Shown: positions 23,658 to 31,930, counted from the first letter of the stretch. The stretch: 34,432 bases of DNA from Candidatus Sumerlaeota bacterium (GCA_026398575.1 JAPLSP010000055.1:1-34432), one strand, 5' to 3'. The notes: a model not told the origin generated them from the sequence alone. A program made the numbers and translations.

Positions 23658-24575
23658 TTAAAAGCGTGAAGAATTTTTGTATTGGAGCATAAAGCGTTTG
23701 GCGCCTTGCGCGTCGCGGTCGGCGGGACGCGTCGTGGCACGGCCATCGCCGTCGCCGTCGAGCATCGTCTGCTCTTTTTGGATCAGGTTGTCCTGCTGAT
23801 AAATTTCTTCCACGCGCCGCTTGGTTTCCTGGAATATCTCGAGCGCCGAAAGAACGCCGTCGCCGTCCAGGTCGCTCTTGCGGTCCGTGAGCGTTTCGGC
23901 CAGGGCATGCGGAAACTCCGTCTCGTTATCCGCCTCTTTAACCTCGCTGGCGCACACGATGACGCGTCCGGGCGCCGCCAGGTCCTTGAGATATTTCCCG
24001 CTGGCCGCCGTCGTCAGGAAGATCAGCATCTGCCCGCGCGCAGAAGCGTTGAGCGCATCGCCCGGCTTGCGTCCCAGCGCGTCGCCAATCTCCTTGGCGC
24101 TGATGTCGGGACCGGGAATATTGAAATAGACGCCGGCCTTGTTGGAGTTGGAATGCCCGGCGAAGATGATCCAAAGAGGCCTGGTTGTCTGTGCGGCCTC
24201 TGAAATGCGCTTCAACTCCTTCAGCAGGTTTTCACGCGCGCAGTCGGGATAGGGCTTCAGTTCGCCTGCTCCATAAAGAACAGCGATGTCCTTTTCAGGG
24301 ACGCCGAATTGGCCCTGGAAAGAATCCATCCAACTGCGAATGGTTTCAGAATATTGCCGATGATGCGCCTCATCGCCCGGCAGGCCCATGAAGATCCAAA
24401 TCAACGGCGACACATAAGCCCTGGGCGCGGTGGGCGCAGCGTCTTTCAGATTGGATAAAGACAGCGGCGAATTTGCGCTGGATGAAGGGGAAGGCGCAGC
24501 GCGGACAGCGGAAGCCAGAATGCAAAAGGCCCAGATGATGAGCCCGATATATCGAAACGAAGCAGATGCCTTCAT
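23658..24575 (-). CDS. exported caspase-like protein with EF-hand, probably lacking the catalytic cysteine
   Basis: The protein has 305 residues. A signal peptide covers residues 1-26 (LIIWAFCILASAVRA-A). Residues 55-230 follow the caspase/C13-like alpha-beta pattern: the first strand WIFMGLPGDE, WIIFAGHSNS with H141 in the catalytic His place, then MLIFLTTAASGKYLKDLA where the nucleophile loop (normally D-x-C-x-S-G) reads TTAASG at 188-193, without cysteine. AAPGRVIVCAS follows as the next strand. An EF-hand loop DLDGDGVLSALE (235-246) has all calcium ligands, and DGDGDGR near 278 may be a second site. It may therefore be a binding or structural relative rather than a protease. It lies just upstream of the MoxR cluster, separated by the palindromic element, so it may have its own transcript. 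Confidence 0.65.
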   Translation of the reverse strand: MKASASFRYIGLIIWAFCILASAVRAAPSPSSSANSPLSLSNLKDAAPTAPRAYVSPLIWIFMGLPGDEAHHRQYSETIRSWMDSFQGQFGVPEKDIAVLYGAGELKPYPDCARENLLKELKRISEAAQTTRPLWIIFAGHSNSNKAGVYFNIPGPDISAKEIGDALGRKPGDALNASARGQMLIFLTTAASGKYLKDLAAPGRVIVCASEVKEADNETEFPHALAETLTDRKSDLDGDGVLSALEIFQETKRRVEEIYQQDNLIQKEQTMLDGDGDGRATTRPADRDAQGAKRFMLQYKNSSRF

Positions 24576-24647
24576 GAAAGAGCGCTTTCCAAAATCGCCA
24601 CAGGCAGCCTACATGATGATTGCTGGCCGCAAAAGCAAAATCTCGCC

Positions 24648-27600
24648 CTAGTTTTTGCCGCCAAGCATGATGCGCATCGCATTGGGCGAATCAGGCCGCA
24701 GAGTGAAGCGCGCTTTATAGGCCTCGCCCAATTTGAGTTTGATGGTCACTTCGTAATCGCCATGAAAGCCGCGCAAGGCAACGGCGCCGTCCGCTCCGAT
24801 TTCGCCGGATTGATTCGTGCGCCAGGTCTCGGTGATCAATTTTTTAAGGCGATGATAAACGGGCTTCGGGTCGAAATTTCTGTCCAGCAATCCTGCGCCG
24901 GGGACGAAAGGCCTCGGCCCAAAGCCCCACAGGTCTATCGCGTCCACCCAGGGATGGCTGAAGCACGTTGTGTAGAAGAGCTCATAGTATTCAGCCTGCA
25001 GGTCTTCGCTCCATTGTCCCGAACGCACCGGCCCTTCGATCTGCCCGGACTGGGTGACGCCGAATTCGGTGATATAGGACCGGATATCCTCTTTCGCGAA
25101 CATATCCACCAGATCATAAACCGTGCGCATATCGGCCCACAAGCCGCGCGGACGATGGCAATGCAATCCCACGAAATCCACTTTGATGCCCTTTGACTTG
25201 AGCCATCGCGCCTGCTCCAGCAGCCCGCGGTCCATGTCGCGCGCGCGGCCAAAGCCAAACATTGACGGCTGCGCATAGGGCGCGGCGCAATCGCTGATGC
25301 CCAGCTTGATCTTGGGATTGAGCTTGCGCGCCAGCTCGAAGACCGCCGGCGATTCGGCATAGGCATGTTTTTCATTCACGACCTGCCAGGTCGCGATGCG
25401 GGCGCCGTATCGCTCCACCAGCTCGCGCGTATGGCGCAGCAGGTGTTCCTGGCGTTCGGCGCCGGACATGCCCCTGAGCCAGTGCGGCTCATAGCCCGTG
25501 ATGAAGTGATACTGGACCTCAACCTTGTTCTTCTCGCACCAATCCACATATTTGTCCAGATCGCCGAAGAACGGCTTGTTCGGCTCCGGTTCCATCGTCA
25601 CCCATTTGCCGCTGTAGCCGATGACGGAAAAATTGAATATCTGCGGGAAGAGAGCGAGGACCTTCTCCGATTCCAATCCTGGCTTCTCATTGGCGAATTG
25701 ATAGCCGGTCGGAATCTCGAAATGATGCAGGCACGAGCCGAAGCGGAAGAGGCTGTCGGTCTGATGAATTTCCGCCGTCGCATTGCGCAGGGGGCGCCCG
25801 GCGGCGTCCACGAATTGCAGCGTCACGCTGCTCTTGCGGTATTTTTCAATATTGGGCTGGACGACGCTTTTCATGAAATTCAGTTGCGCCTGCCAGATAT
25901 CCGTGGTGGCCGCGTCATTGGAAGTCGCGGAGGCGGTGGCCTGTGGCGCCGTCGCCGTTGGGGGCGGCGCCGCAGGCGGCGGCTTGCGTTCGTCGCGATA
26001 GATCGCCCATTCCGAGTTCTCATAAGCTTTGACGAAGTCGCGGTCGGGATTTTTAGGGAGCACAAAGTAATGAACGCCGTATTTTTTGCACAACGCCGCC
26101 AGCTGATTGTCGTCCAGCTCGTTCAGGTTCCGGCCCCGCGACAACTGCCGTTCGCCGCTGGCGTCATACATCGCGCCCGGCTGCAAGTCCTGCATTCGCC
26201 GCCACCATTCCTTGGCATAAGCGGCGTCGAAGTATTGCTGCGTCCCGTCGCGCCATTCGCTGACGATCGGGCGGTCCGAATACAGCCGGAAGCCGCCGGG
26301 CAGCGCGGGCGTCAGGAAGACGGTATCGGGCGGAGTGTGCTCTTTGGCCCACAGTTGCGCCTGCAGCCAGGGGATGGCGTCCGGCGCCGATTGTCCGTGG
26401 CCGGCGTTGAAAAACAGCGTCACGAATGCAATGGCCGCCGCCACCGCGCCGCATCGCAGCCCCAGCGTGAGCGCGCGCCAGGCCGGGCGCCCATCAGGCA
26501 GGCATGAGGCCAGCAGCGCCACCGCGATTGCCGCGCTCGGCGCCGAGACGAGCAGCCAGCCGCCATCGGCCCGGAAAAATGTTTCGGCCAGCGATTTGAG
26601 CGACACCACCGGCGCCAGCGAGAAATGGATCTGCCGCCAGGCGGCCAGGCATAAGATGAAAACAACGCCTGAGAAAGCCGCCTGGGCTTTTCCCAACCGC
26701 CCGCTCAGCAGCGCCGTCAGCAGGTTGAGCGCGAAGATCGCCGGCAGCAGCGGGATCAGCGCGGGAATCGCCAGCGTGAGAAACGTCGCCGTGGCCGCGA
26801 TCCATTCCAGCCTCCGGCGCCCGAATGAAATCTGGCCGGAGGGATCGTCTTCATCGAAAGGCTCGCGCGGGGAGCGAAACAGGATGCGCCAGCCCCAGAC
26901 GCCGATCCCGAGCGCCGCCCACCCTTCAGCCACGCCGTTGGCGATGACCACGAGCATCAGCAGCAGTAGAATCCCCGAGCTGCGGAAGACCTGCGCGCGG
27001 ATGACGGCGGCAACCGGCGTGATCTCCGAGCCAATGATTCCCAAGGCGAAAAGCGCAAGGACGCCCAGCGCCAGGGCGCGAGTCTTGCGCCACGTTTCGT
27101 TCGGCATCGGAAAGCTCAGCGCCAGCGCGGCCAGCGCGGCCATCAGCAGGAAGCGCGGAATCTCGGGATTGCCCGGCGCCCACCACGAAAACGGAAACGA
27201 ATGCTGCGACGAGCGGATGCGCGTCAACCGGATCCATTCGGCGTCGAACGTCTGCGATTGGCCGAGCATCGCATAAAGCCCCGGCGAAGCCGCCAGCAGC
27301 CCGAGCGCCGCGCAGGCCGCGATCCGGGGAAGTTTCAGGTTCCGCCATTCCAGCGCAATCCATGCGCCCAGCATCGCAAAGAGATAGGCCGCCGTCAGCG
27401 CGTGCAGATTGAAGAGGGCGCCCGTCAACAGGAACGCGATCCAATACCGTTCCTGATAAAACAATGCCAGGATGATGATCGCCAGCGGAAAAACCGCCCA
27501 GGTGTGCGTGAAGCCCTGCCAATAAAGGCTGGTGGAAGCCAGCGCCTGATGATGCCCCGCCGCCAGCAGCAGGGCGGCGATCAAGCCTGCGGCCCGCCGC

Positions 27601-28076
27601 CGGTAGATCGAAACACCCAGCCAATATGCGCCGGCAAAAACACCGAAGGCGGTCAGGCAGTGCAGCCAGAAGTATAGCGGCTGCAGCTCGACTTCCGAAA
27701 CGGCGAAGGACAGGATTTGGAAAAAGAAACTCGGATAATGCGCGATGGTGCCGACCATGGGGTCGTTGGGAAATGTGCTCGGGTCGTTCACGCGCTTGAG
27801 AAACGCGATCTGCACACCCTGGTTGCCGACGCCGAACTGGTAGCCGGCGTACATGATTTGCGCCGCTGCCAGCAGGACGCACAATTCCAGCCACGGGAAA
27901 TAGCGCAGCGCGGCGCCTGAATTCGGGCTGCTTATATCCTGGCCGCCTGAAGCATCGCTGCCTGAAATCGGAACGCCTGAAACTTGGCCGCCCGAATCCT
28001 GGCTGCCGGAATTTTGGCCGTCTGATTCCTGGCCGTCTGCGGCTTGGCCGTCTGAATTTTGGTCTGGTTCCTGCAT
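24648..28076 (-). CDS. polytopic membrane protein fused to a GH10 glycoside hydrolase
   Basis: This 1142-residue two-part protein starts with a Ser/Asp/Gly/Gln stretch (1-46) that comes from a 15-nt repeat. Then follow about twelve hydrophobic helices (60-560) and a soluble segment (HTPPDTVFLTPALPGGFRLY, 600-710), the layout of bacterial GT-C-like or DUF6798-type membrane proteins. After a Pro/Ala/Thr linker, residues about 750-1090 are a glycoside hydrolase family 10 barrel: SSVTLQFVDAAGRPL, FRFGSCLHHFEIP, then WQVVNE with acid/base Glu902 and YITEFGV with nucleophile Glu1004, 102 residues apart as is usual. GH10 enzymes cleave beta-1,4-xylan. A short C-terminal beta segment ends the chain. 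The barrel would be displayed outside the cytoplasmic membrane. The ATG at 28076 has no good ribosome site. Confidence 0.85.
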   Translation of the reverse strand: MQEPDQNSDGQAADGQESDGQNSGSQDSGGQVSGVPISGSDASGGQDISSPNSGAALRYFPWLELCVLLAAAQIMYAGYQFGVGNQGVQIAFLKRVNDPSTFPNDPMVGTIAHYPSFFFQILSFAVSEVELQPLYFWLHCLTAFGVFAGAYWLGVSIYRRRAAGLIAALLLAAGHHQALASTSLYWQGFTHTWAVFPLAIIILALFYQERYWIAFLLTGALFNLHALTAAYLFAMLGAWIALEWRNLKLPRIAACAALGLLAASPGLYAMLGQSQTFDAEWIRLTRIRSSQHSFPFSWWAPGNPEIPRFLLMAALAALALSFPMPNETWRKTRALALGVLALFALGIIGSEITPVAAVIRAQVFRSSGILLLLMLVVIANGVAEGWAALGIGVWGWRILFRSPREPFDEDDPSGQISFGRRRLEWIAATATFLTLAIPALIPLLPAIFALNLLTALLSGRLGKAQAAFSGVVFILCLAAWRQIHFSLAPVVSLKSLAETFFRADGGWLLVSAPSAAIAVALLASCLPDGRPAWRALTLGLRCGAVAAAIAFVTLFFNAGHGQSAPDAIPWLQAQLWAKEHTPPDTVFLTPALPGGFRLYSDRPIVSEWRDGTQQYFDAAYAKEWWRRMQDLQPGAMYDASGERQLSRGRNLNELDDNQLAALCKKYGVHYFVLPKNPDRDFVKAYENSEWAIYRDERKPPPAAPPPTATAPQATASATSNDAATTDIWQAQLNFMKSVVQPNIEKYRKSSVTLQFVDAAGRPLRNATAEIHQTDSLFRFGSCLHHFEIPTGYQFANEKPGLESEKVLALFPQIFNFSVIGYSGKWVTMEPEPNKPFFGDLDKYVDWCEKNKVEVQYHFITGYEPHWLRGMSGAERQEHLLRHTRELVERYGARIATWQVVNEKHAYAESPAVFELARKLNPKIKLGISDCAAPYAQPSMFGFGRARDMDRGLLEQARWLKSKGIKVDFVGLHCHRPRGLWADMRTVYDLVDMFAKEDIRSYITEFGVTQSGQIEGPVRSGQWSEDLQAEYYELFYTTCFSHPWVDAIDLWGFGPRPFVPGAGLLDRNFDPKPVYHRLKKLITETWRTNQSGEIGADGAVALRGFHGDYEVTIKLKLGEAYKARFTLRPDSPNAMRIMLGGKN
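27935..28073 (-). repeat. 15-nt repeats encoding the N-terminal pentapeptides of the GH10 fusion
   Basis: On the plus strand the 15-nt unit TTGGCCGTCTGAATT (variants TGGCCGTCTGATTCC and others) repeats, perfectly near the start codon and more diverged farther in. It encodes QNSDG, QAADG, QESDG, QNSGS, QDSGG and QVSGV in the first 35 residues. It begins within a few bases of the start codon. Confidence 0.8.
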
Positions 28077-28152
28077 GTTGATCGTAGAAACCGATTCAAG
28101 CGCGGCGCGATTTTTTTAGCCAGCGAAAAAGGTAGGAAGGAAGGCCAAACAG

Positions 28153-28198
28153 AGTGATTGAGGGCAGGCAGAATGATTGAGGGCAGAATGATAATGAC
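28153..28198. repeat. GGCAGAATGATTGAGG word array
   Basis: AGTGATTGAGGGCAGGCAGA, then ATGATTGAGGGCAGAATGAT, gives three spaced copies of ATGATTGAGGGCAG or parts of it. The word is the same as in the array after the methyltransferase gene (GGTCAGAATGATT at about 11851-11863). Confidence 0.6.
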
Positions 28199-28254
28199 AT
28201 AAATTCATCGCTGATATTTATGTAAGGAAGCGAAGATTAATGCGGGTAGGAGAA

Positions 28255-28360
28255 GCGCCAGCTTTTGGAGTAAGGTGGCTTGCCGCCTTCTTTTTTGCGC
28301 CAGAGCTATTGAATCCGCCAAAAAAAAGGCGGCAAGCCACCTTACTCCAAAAGCTGGCGC
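28255..28360. repeat. long palindromic element, copy 2
   Basis: The arms have the same sequence as at 23518-23623 (GCGCCAGCTTTTGGAGTAAG and its complement), and the right flank again has CGCATTACATT (28372-28382). The loop (GCGCCAGAGCTATTGAATCC) resembles the reverse complement of the loop in copy 1, so the two copies lie in opposite orientation or the loop has been flipped. It lies in the 425-bp gap between the GH10 fusion and the lipoprotein genes; the rest of that gap holds the two other repeats listed and no gene. Confidence 0.9.
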
Positions 28361-28470
28361 CGCTTCCGACCGCATTACATTGCGCCCAGGCAAAAATTCG
28401 TTACTGAATCTGCTACTCGGCGCACGATGATGCTCTATGCGGACTGCAGCTAATCGTGCAAGACTGGGAG

Positions 28471-28489
28471 CGCCAGCATCCTGCTGGCG
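28471..28489. repeat. CGCCAGCA-TCC-TGCTGGCG hairpin
   Basis: This is a perfect 8-bp stem with a 3-nt loop, 13 bases past the stop of the lipoprotein gene ending at 28502. It has no T-run on the minus side, so an intrinsic terminator is doubtful. The CGCCAGC core equals the outer end of the palindromic element 110 bp away. Confidence 0.5.
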
Positions 28490-28501
28490 TGTCCATCGCG
28501 G

Positions 28502-28843
28502 CTAATCTCGCGTAGAAACCACATCACCCTTAACGGTCCATCCATCCTGCCCATAGATCAGGGGGATATACCAGTAGCGATAGTATATCTTTGCGTTCAT
28601 GAGCGTGTCGCCGGCGCGGCTTTCGATGGCTTCGTCCATGGCTTCTTTCAGATTGGGCTGCGACTTGGTGGGGACGAAGATAATGATATGAGAGATATCC
28701 TCGCCTTCGCCGGTTCCCCTCGGAGCGAAATCGCATGGAATATTTTTCGTACTCATGACCGTGAAGTCCATCAAACGCACGGTGCATCCGGATATCGCGG
28801 CCGCGACGCCCGCCAGCAGCATTAGAACGAATATTCTTTTCAT
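28502..28843 (-). CDS. small lipoprotein, paralogue 1
   Basis: I start at the ATG at 28843 (113 residues), preceded by AAAGGAG 7 nt upstream; 13 further in-frame codons before it have no site. The signal peptide KRIFVLMLLAGVAAAISGC ends in a lipobox with Cys at residue 20. The mature part reads DFTVMSTKNIP, then GEDISHIIIFVPT, a helix LKEAMDEAIESRAGDTLMNA, then IYYRYWYIPLIYGQDGWTVK and GDVV. The next gene upstream encodes the same layout with about 40 percent matching residues. I do not recognise a named family; an envelope lipoprotein of unknown function is as far as the sequence goes. Confidence 0.75.
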   Translation of the reverse strand: MKRIFVLMLLAGVAAAISGCTVRLMDFTVMSTKNIPCDFAPRGTGEGEDISHIIIFVPTKSQPNLKEAMDEAIESRAGDTLMNAKIYYRYWYIPLIYGQDGWTVKGDVVSTRD

Positions 28844-28888
28844 TGCGGTCTCCTTTCTTTGCGTGTGGAATTCAACTTTCAAGCAGCG

Positions 28889-29266
28889 CTACTTCGCGGG
28901 TGTGGCATTGGCGCCTTTATGCAGGCCGCTGACTTGATAAACGTCTCCCTTTACGATCATGGTATATTCGCCATAGATCAGTGGGACATACCAGGAGCGG
29001 TAAGAGATCACGCCATTAAGCAGGACATTGCCGCCGCCGCGTTCGAGGGCGCGATCCGCCGCCTCCTTGATATCCGGAGTGCCCGTGGGGATCACAAAGA
29101 TAATCGAGCGCGTGTCTTCTCCCTGAAACCGGCCTTTGCATTCTTTGGGGTCCAATCCCAACATGACGTTTTTGCTGCTGATCATCGTGAAGTCGGAAAC
29201 CCGGGAACACCCCATCGCGATGAGCGCAATCAGCGCCAGGCATCCGATGGATAATCGTCGCATCAT
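28889..29266 (-). CDS. small lipoprotein, paralogue 2
   Basis: The 125-residue product has a signal with lipobox AMGC and is paralogous to the 28502-28843 product: DFTMISSKNV, GEDTRSIIFVIPT, IKEAADRALERGGGNVLLNG, YRSWYVPLIYGE and VKGDVYQ line up in order. It adds a 12-residue tail (GLHKGANATPAK). GGAG lies 9 nt before the ATG. The two genes are 45 bp apart and likely co-transcribed after a tandem duplication. Confidence 0.75.
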   Translation of the reverse strand: MMRRLSIGCLALIALIAMGCSRVSDFTMISSKNVMLGLDPKECKGRFQGEDTRSIIFVIPTGTPDIKEAADRALERGGGNVLLNGVISYRSWYVPLIYGEYTMIVKGDVYQVSGLHKGANATPAK

Positions 29267-29368
29267 TTTTGTCTTCTCCTTTCCCTGAGATTATGGATTC
29301 TTTTCATTTTCTTTTAACTGATGATCCATAGCGATAGCCTCCGCTTGCGGCAATATCAACTATGAAAA

Positions 29369-29407
29369 CGCCCGTGGTTTCTTGAATGCTCAAGGAAGCC
29401 ACGGGCG
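29369..29407 (-). terminator. intrinsic terminator after the 29465-29869 lipoprotein gene
   Basis: On the minus strand a strong stem (CGCCCGTGGC ... CCACGGGCG, extended by TTCCTTGA/TCAAGAAA with a short ATTC-type loop) is followed at once by TTTTCATAG. It lies 58 bp past the stop of the upstream gene. It is the clearest rho-independent terminator in the window and ends that transcript before the two lipoprotein paralogues, whose promoter must lie in 29267-29368. Confidence 0.75.
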
Positions 29408-29464
29408 ATCAATCAGACAAACGCAACCCGCTTTCAACAGGATCGCCTGCCGAAAACAGAAAAA

Positions 29465-29869
29465 CTACTTGATGGCATTGCCGGACATCTGAACGCTGTC
29501 AAAGCTGAAGAGAAGCGGAATCGGGAAGAACGGAACGCTTTGGCGGCTGGAGTACAAATCCACCACTTTGGTGGCCTTGTCCGCTTTGGCCTGCGCCGTC
29601 AACATCGAGCCCACTTCGTCAACCGTAACGGTATCCGTCAGCACCAGGGGTATCCATCCCTGACCGGCCGTGTCGCCCGTCAGAAGCGGGATAAACAACA
29701 GATACCACCCCGTGCATCTGGCATTGATGTGCTCGACGTTGTCGCCCGATGCAGACAACGCGCAGCCATTGAGTCTGGGGGCCTTGCAGGTGGCGATTGA
29801 CGCGCATCCAAATGACACGATCAGCGCGCATGCTACGACGGCCAAAGCCGCCTTCCGATAAAGATTCAT
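29465..29869 (-). CDS. small lipoprotein, hypothetical
   Basis: I start at the ATG at 29869 (134 residues), which has AGGAGG about 8 nt upstream; the frame is open for 12 codons before it without a site. The signal peptide AALAVVACALIVSFGC carries the lipobox. The mature protein is Cys-rich at first (CASIATCKAPRLNGC), then has YLLFIPLLTGDT, a helix DEVGSMLTAQAKADKATKV and VDLYSSRQSVPFFPIPLLFSFD. The strand-helix-strand order and P-L-L/I motifs loosely recall the two lipoproteins downstream, but I cannot show homology. Function is unknown. Confidence 0.7.
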   Translation of the reverse strand: MNLYRKAALAVVACALIVSFGCASIATCKAPRLNGCALSASGDNVEHINARCTGWYLLFIPLLTGDTAGQGWIPLVLTDTVTVDEVGSMLTAQAKADKATKVVDLYSSRQSVPFFPIPLLFSFDSVQMSGNAIK

Positions 29870-29974
29870 AAACCTTCCTCCTAGGTAAGAATGCAGGCGT
29901 TTCAACGCCTTTATAAAAGCATAAAAGCAATGCGGCGTGATTGCAAGTAAATTTTCTCGCCAATCCGCAAAAAA

Positions 29975-31669
29975 TTATCTAAGCCGATAGATTTGAATGC
30001 GCTTATTTTGGAAGACGGGAGCGCCCAGGGTCTCGGGATCATAAGCGGCGATATCGCCCGCGAACATCGCGCGCTCGAGGGGCCCGACGTAAAGATAGCG
30101 GACTCCGGACTGATGAACAAAGGCGCGAAACATCCCGACCGGCATCCGGCCCGTAAAAAGATCCCGTGTATCACGCAGCCTTTCCTGCGAGTAACTGGTT
30201 TCGACGTTGTGGCCATAAAAGACGCGGTTGCCGGAAAGAAACGGTATCGCGCTGCCGCGTTCCGGCCCGGCCCAGACCACCTCGCGCCAATCGCTGTTGC
30301 GCGCCAGCCATTCCATCGCGTCCGCTTCCTCGAAATGGATGTATTGAGTCTTCAATAGCAGAGGATCGGCGCCGAGACTGGTATCGTAGATCGCCCAGAA
30401 CGTGCGCGGCGCCAGCGCCAGCAGCACAATGGCAAACGCCGCATGCCGCAGGCGCCGAATACGACCGCGAACAAGACGCGGCGCCGGCGAAGCGCAAGCG
30501 GAGCAAGCCGAGACCGAAGAGAAGGTTGCTGTTTTGCGCCAGCGCGCCAGCGGACGGATGATCCATGCCTCGAGGCCGGCCACAGCGGCAAACGCCAGTC
30601 CGATCGGCAATCCTTCGATCATGCGCCGCGGGAAGGACACGGGTTGCGGGGCATTGAGGACCGCGACGCCCACAACCACCCATACGATGATGAACATCGC
30701 CTCCGGCCGCCGGCGGCGCGGCCAGAGCGCCGCCATCCCGAATGCGGCGGCGATCAGATAAACATCCAGCATGGCAAACCACTCCCACCAGTATGCCCAC
30801 CGCAGATAGTTCTGCGCCTCGATCGCCTTATACATCGGTTCCTGGGATAGGAACCGAATCTGCAACAGGATCGGGGCCGAGGCGAAGAGCGCAAAAAGCG
30901 CCGTGGCGGACAGCAGCGTCGCCGGAAGGCGCCGCGCCACAATCCAGCGCCAAACAAGCGCCGCCACGGCGATTGCAGCGAGTGGAGGCACATCATAAGG
31001 ATGAATCCACCCGAGCGCGAAGCCCGCCGCCGCCGCGCCGGCGCAACTGGATTTCCAGCAACGAGGGCGCTTCAGCGACTGGAGAAATGCGCCGCATGCA
31101 ACGACGTAGAAAACCAGCGAAAAACTGAAATGCGGAAACAGGATGCAGCACTTCATGATATTGGCTTCCGTGTTGCAGACGCGGCCCCAGCCGCCCGCGA
31201 AGAGAGCCAGCGCCGTGATCCACAATCGTCGCGACGGCCGCGACGGCGCCACGAATCCCGTCAGCCAGAAAACGGCTAGCGCCAGCGCAAACGCCGAGGC
31301 GAGGCGGGTCGCATTGTAAACGAGCGGCAAGGTTTGATAAGCCGGAGGATCGGCGCCGGCGCGCCATTTCAAGAAGTTTCGGTAAACCGCCGCAGCGTGT
31401 CCCATCGCGATATGAAGCGGATAAAGGAACACAGCCTTGCGCGAAGTGCAGTCGTAAAGATTGAGCGTCATCCATTCGCCGCGATAGCCCGGGCGCATCT
31501 TGGCGAAGTAGGTGTTGTTGTCGTAGGGATCGGAGCTCCAAAGGTAGATGTGGCCTTCCGGAGTTCGCGCCAAGCCATACCAGACAGGGAAAGACGAAAT
31601 GATTGCCGTCGCCACGGCCAACAAAAAAGCGACCTTGGCGGCTTTGGAGATGGCGGGAGGCTTCTTCAT
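29975..31669 (-). CDS. polytopic membrane protein, GT-C-like fold, hypothetical
   Basis: The 564-residue product has about eleven hydrophobic helices. Early in the chain comes SSDPYDNNTYFAKMRPGYRG, which places Asp residues in the first large extracytoplasmic loop, as in GT-C glycosyltransferases. A soluble C-terminal domain (430-564: YIHFEEADAMEWLARNSDWR, GNRVFYGHNVETSY, YLYVGPLERAMF) is typical of bacterial membrane proteins that handle polyprenyl-linked sugars or of uncharacterised relatives. It resembles the N-terminal half of the GH10 fusion in layout. The start ATG at 31669 has no clear ribosome site. It is separated from trpF by a repeat block and probably has its own promoter. The substrate is unknown. 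Confidence 0.7.
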   Translation of the reverse strand: MKKPPAISKAAKVAFLLAVATAIISSFPVWYGLARTPEGHIYLWSSDPYDNNTYFAKMRPGYRGEWMTLNLYDCTSRKAVFLYPLHIAMGHAAAVYRNFLKWRAGADPPAYQTLPLVYNATRLASAFALALAVFWLTGFVAPSRPSRRLWITALALFAGGWGRVCNTEANIMKCCILFPHFSFSLVFYVVACGAFLQSLKRPRCWKSSCAGAAAAGFALGWIHPYDVPPLAAIAVAALVWRWIVARRLPATLLSATALFALFASAPILLQIRFLSQEPMYKAIEAQNYLRWAYWWEWFAMLDVYLIAAAFGMAALWPRRRRPEAMFIIVWVVVGVAVLNAPQPVSFPRRMIEGLPIGLAFAAVAGLEAWIIRPLARWRKTATFSSVSACSACASPAPRLVRGRIRRLRHAAFAIVLLALAPRTFWAIYDTSLGADPLLLKTQYIHFEEADAMEWLARNSDWREVVWAGPERGSAIPFLSGNRVFYGHNVETSYSQERLRDTRDLFTGRMPVGMFRAFVHQSGVRYLYVGPLERAMFAGDIAAYDPETLGAPVFQNKRIQIYRLR

Positions 31670-31754
31670 ACTATTAAGGTATTAAATTAAATGTTCTCCG
31701 CATTTTGCGTAGATCTTTTAGGATGCGGCCTCGGCCACCTTATGGCATTGTTAT

Positions 31755-31893
31755 CAATGTAAAATGTAAAATGAGAAATGAGAAATTGAAAATGAGACCG
31801 CGCGCGGCAGGCATAGGATGCAGGTCTGCGCAATGCTGTTACCGGGATGGGTTGTCATTTTTCATTTCTTATTTCTCATTTTTCATTTTACAT
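31755..31893. repeat. inverted AAATGAGA-type word array, copy 2
   Basis: The left arm 31755-31796 (AATGTAAAATGTAAAATGAG, then AAATGAGAAATTGAAAATGA) and right arm 31855-31893 (complementary words ending CATTTTACAT) are separated by about 58 bp. The words match copy 1 at 21021-21208, including their order, but the spacer is different and shorter. The block fills the 261-bp gap between trpF and the membrane protein gene. Confidence 0.85.
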
Positions 31894-31930
31894 AATGCTA
31901 ACACCTAATCAATTTTGGTTTGATAAGGAC

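Noticed and set aside
28471..28489. intrinsic terminator for the lipoprotein gene ending at 28502
   Set aside because: The hairpin is perfect but lacks a following T-run, and its arm matches the palindromic element, so I list it as a repeat.
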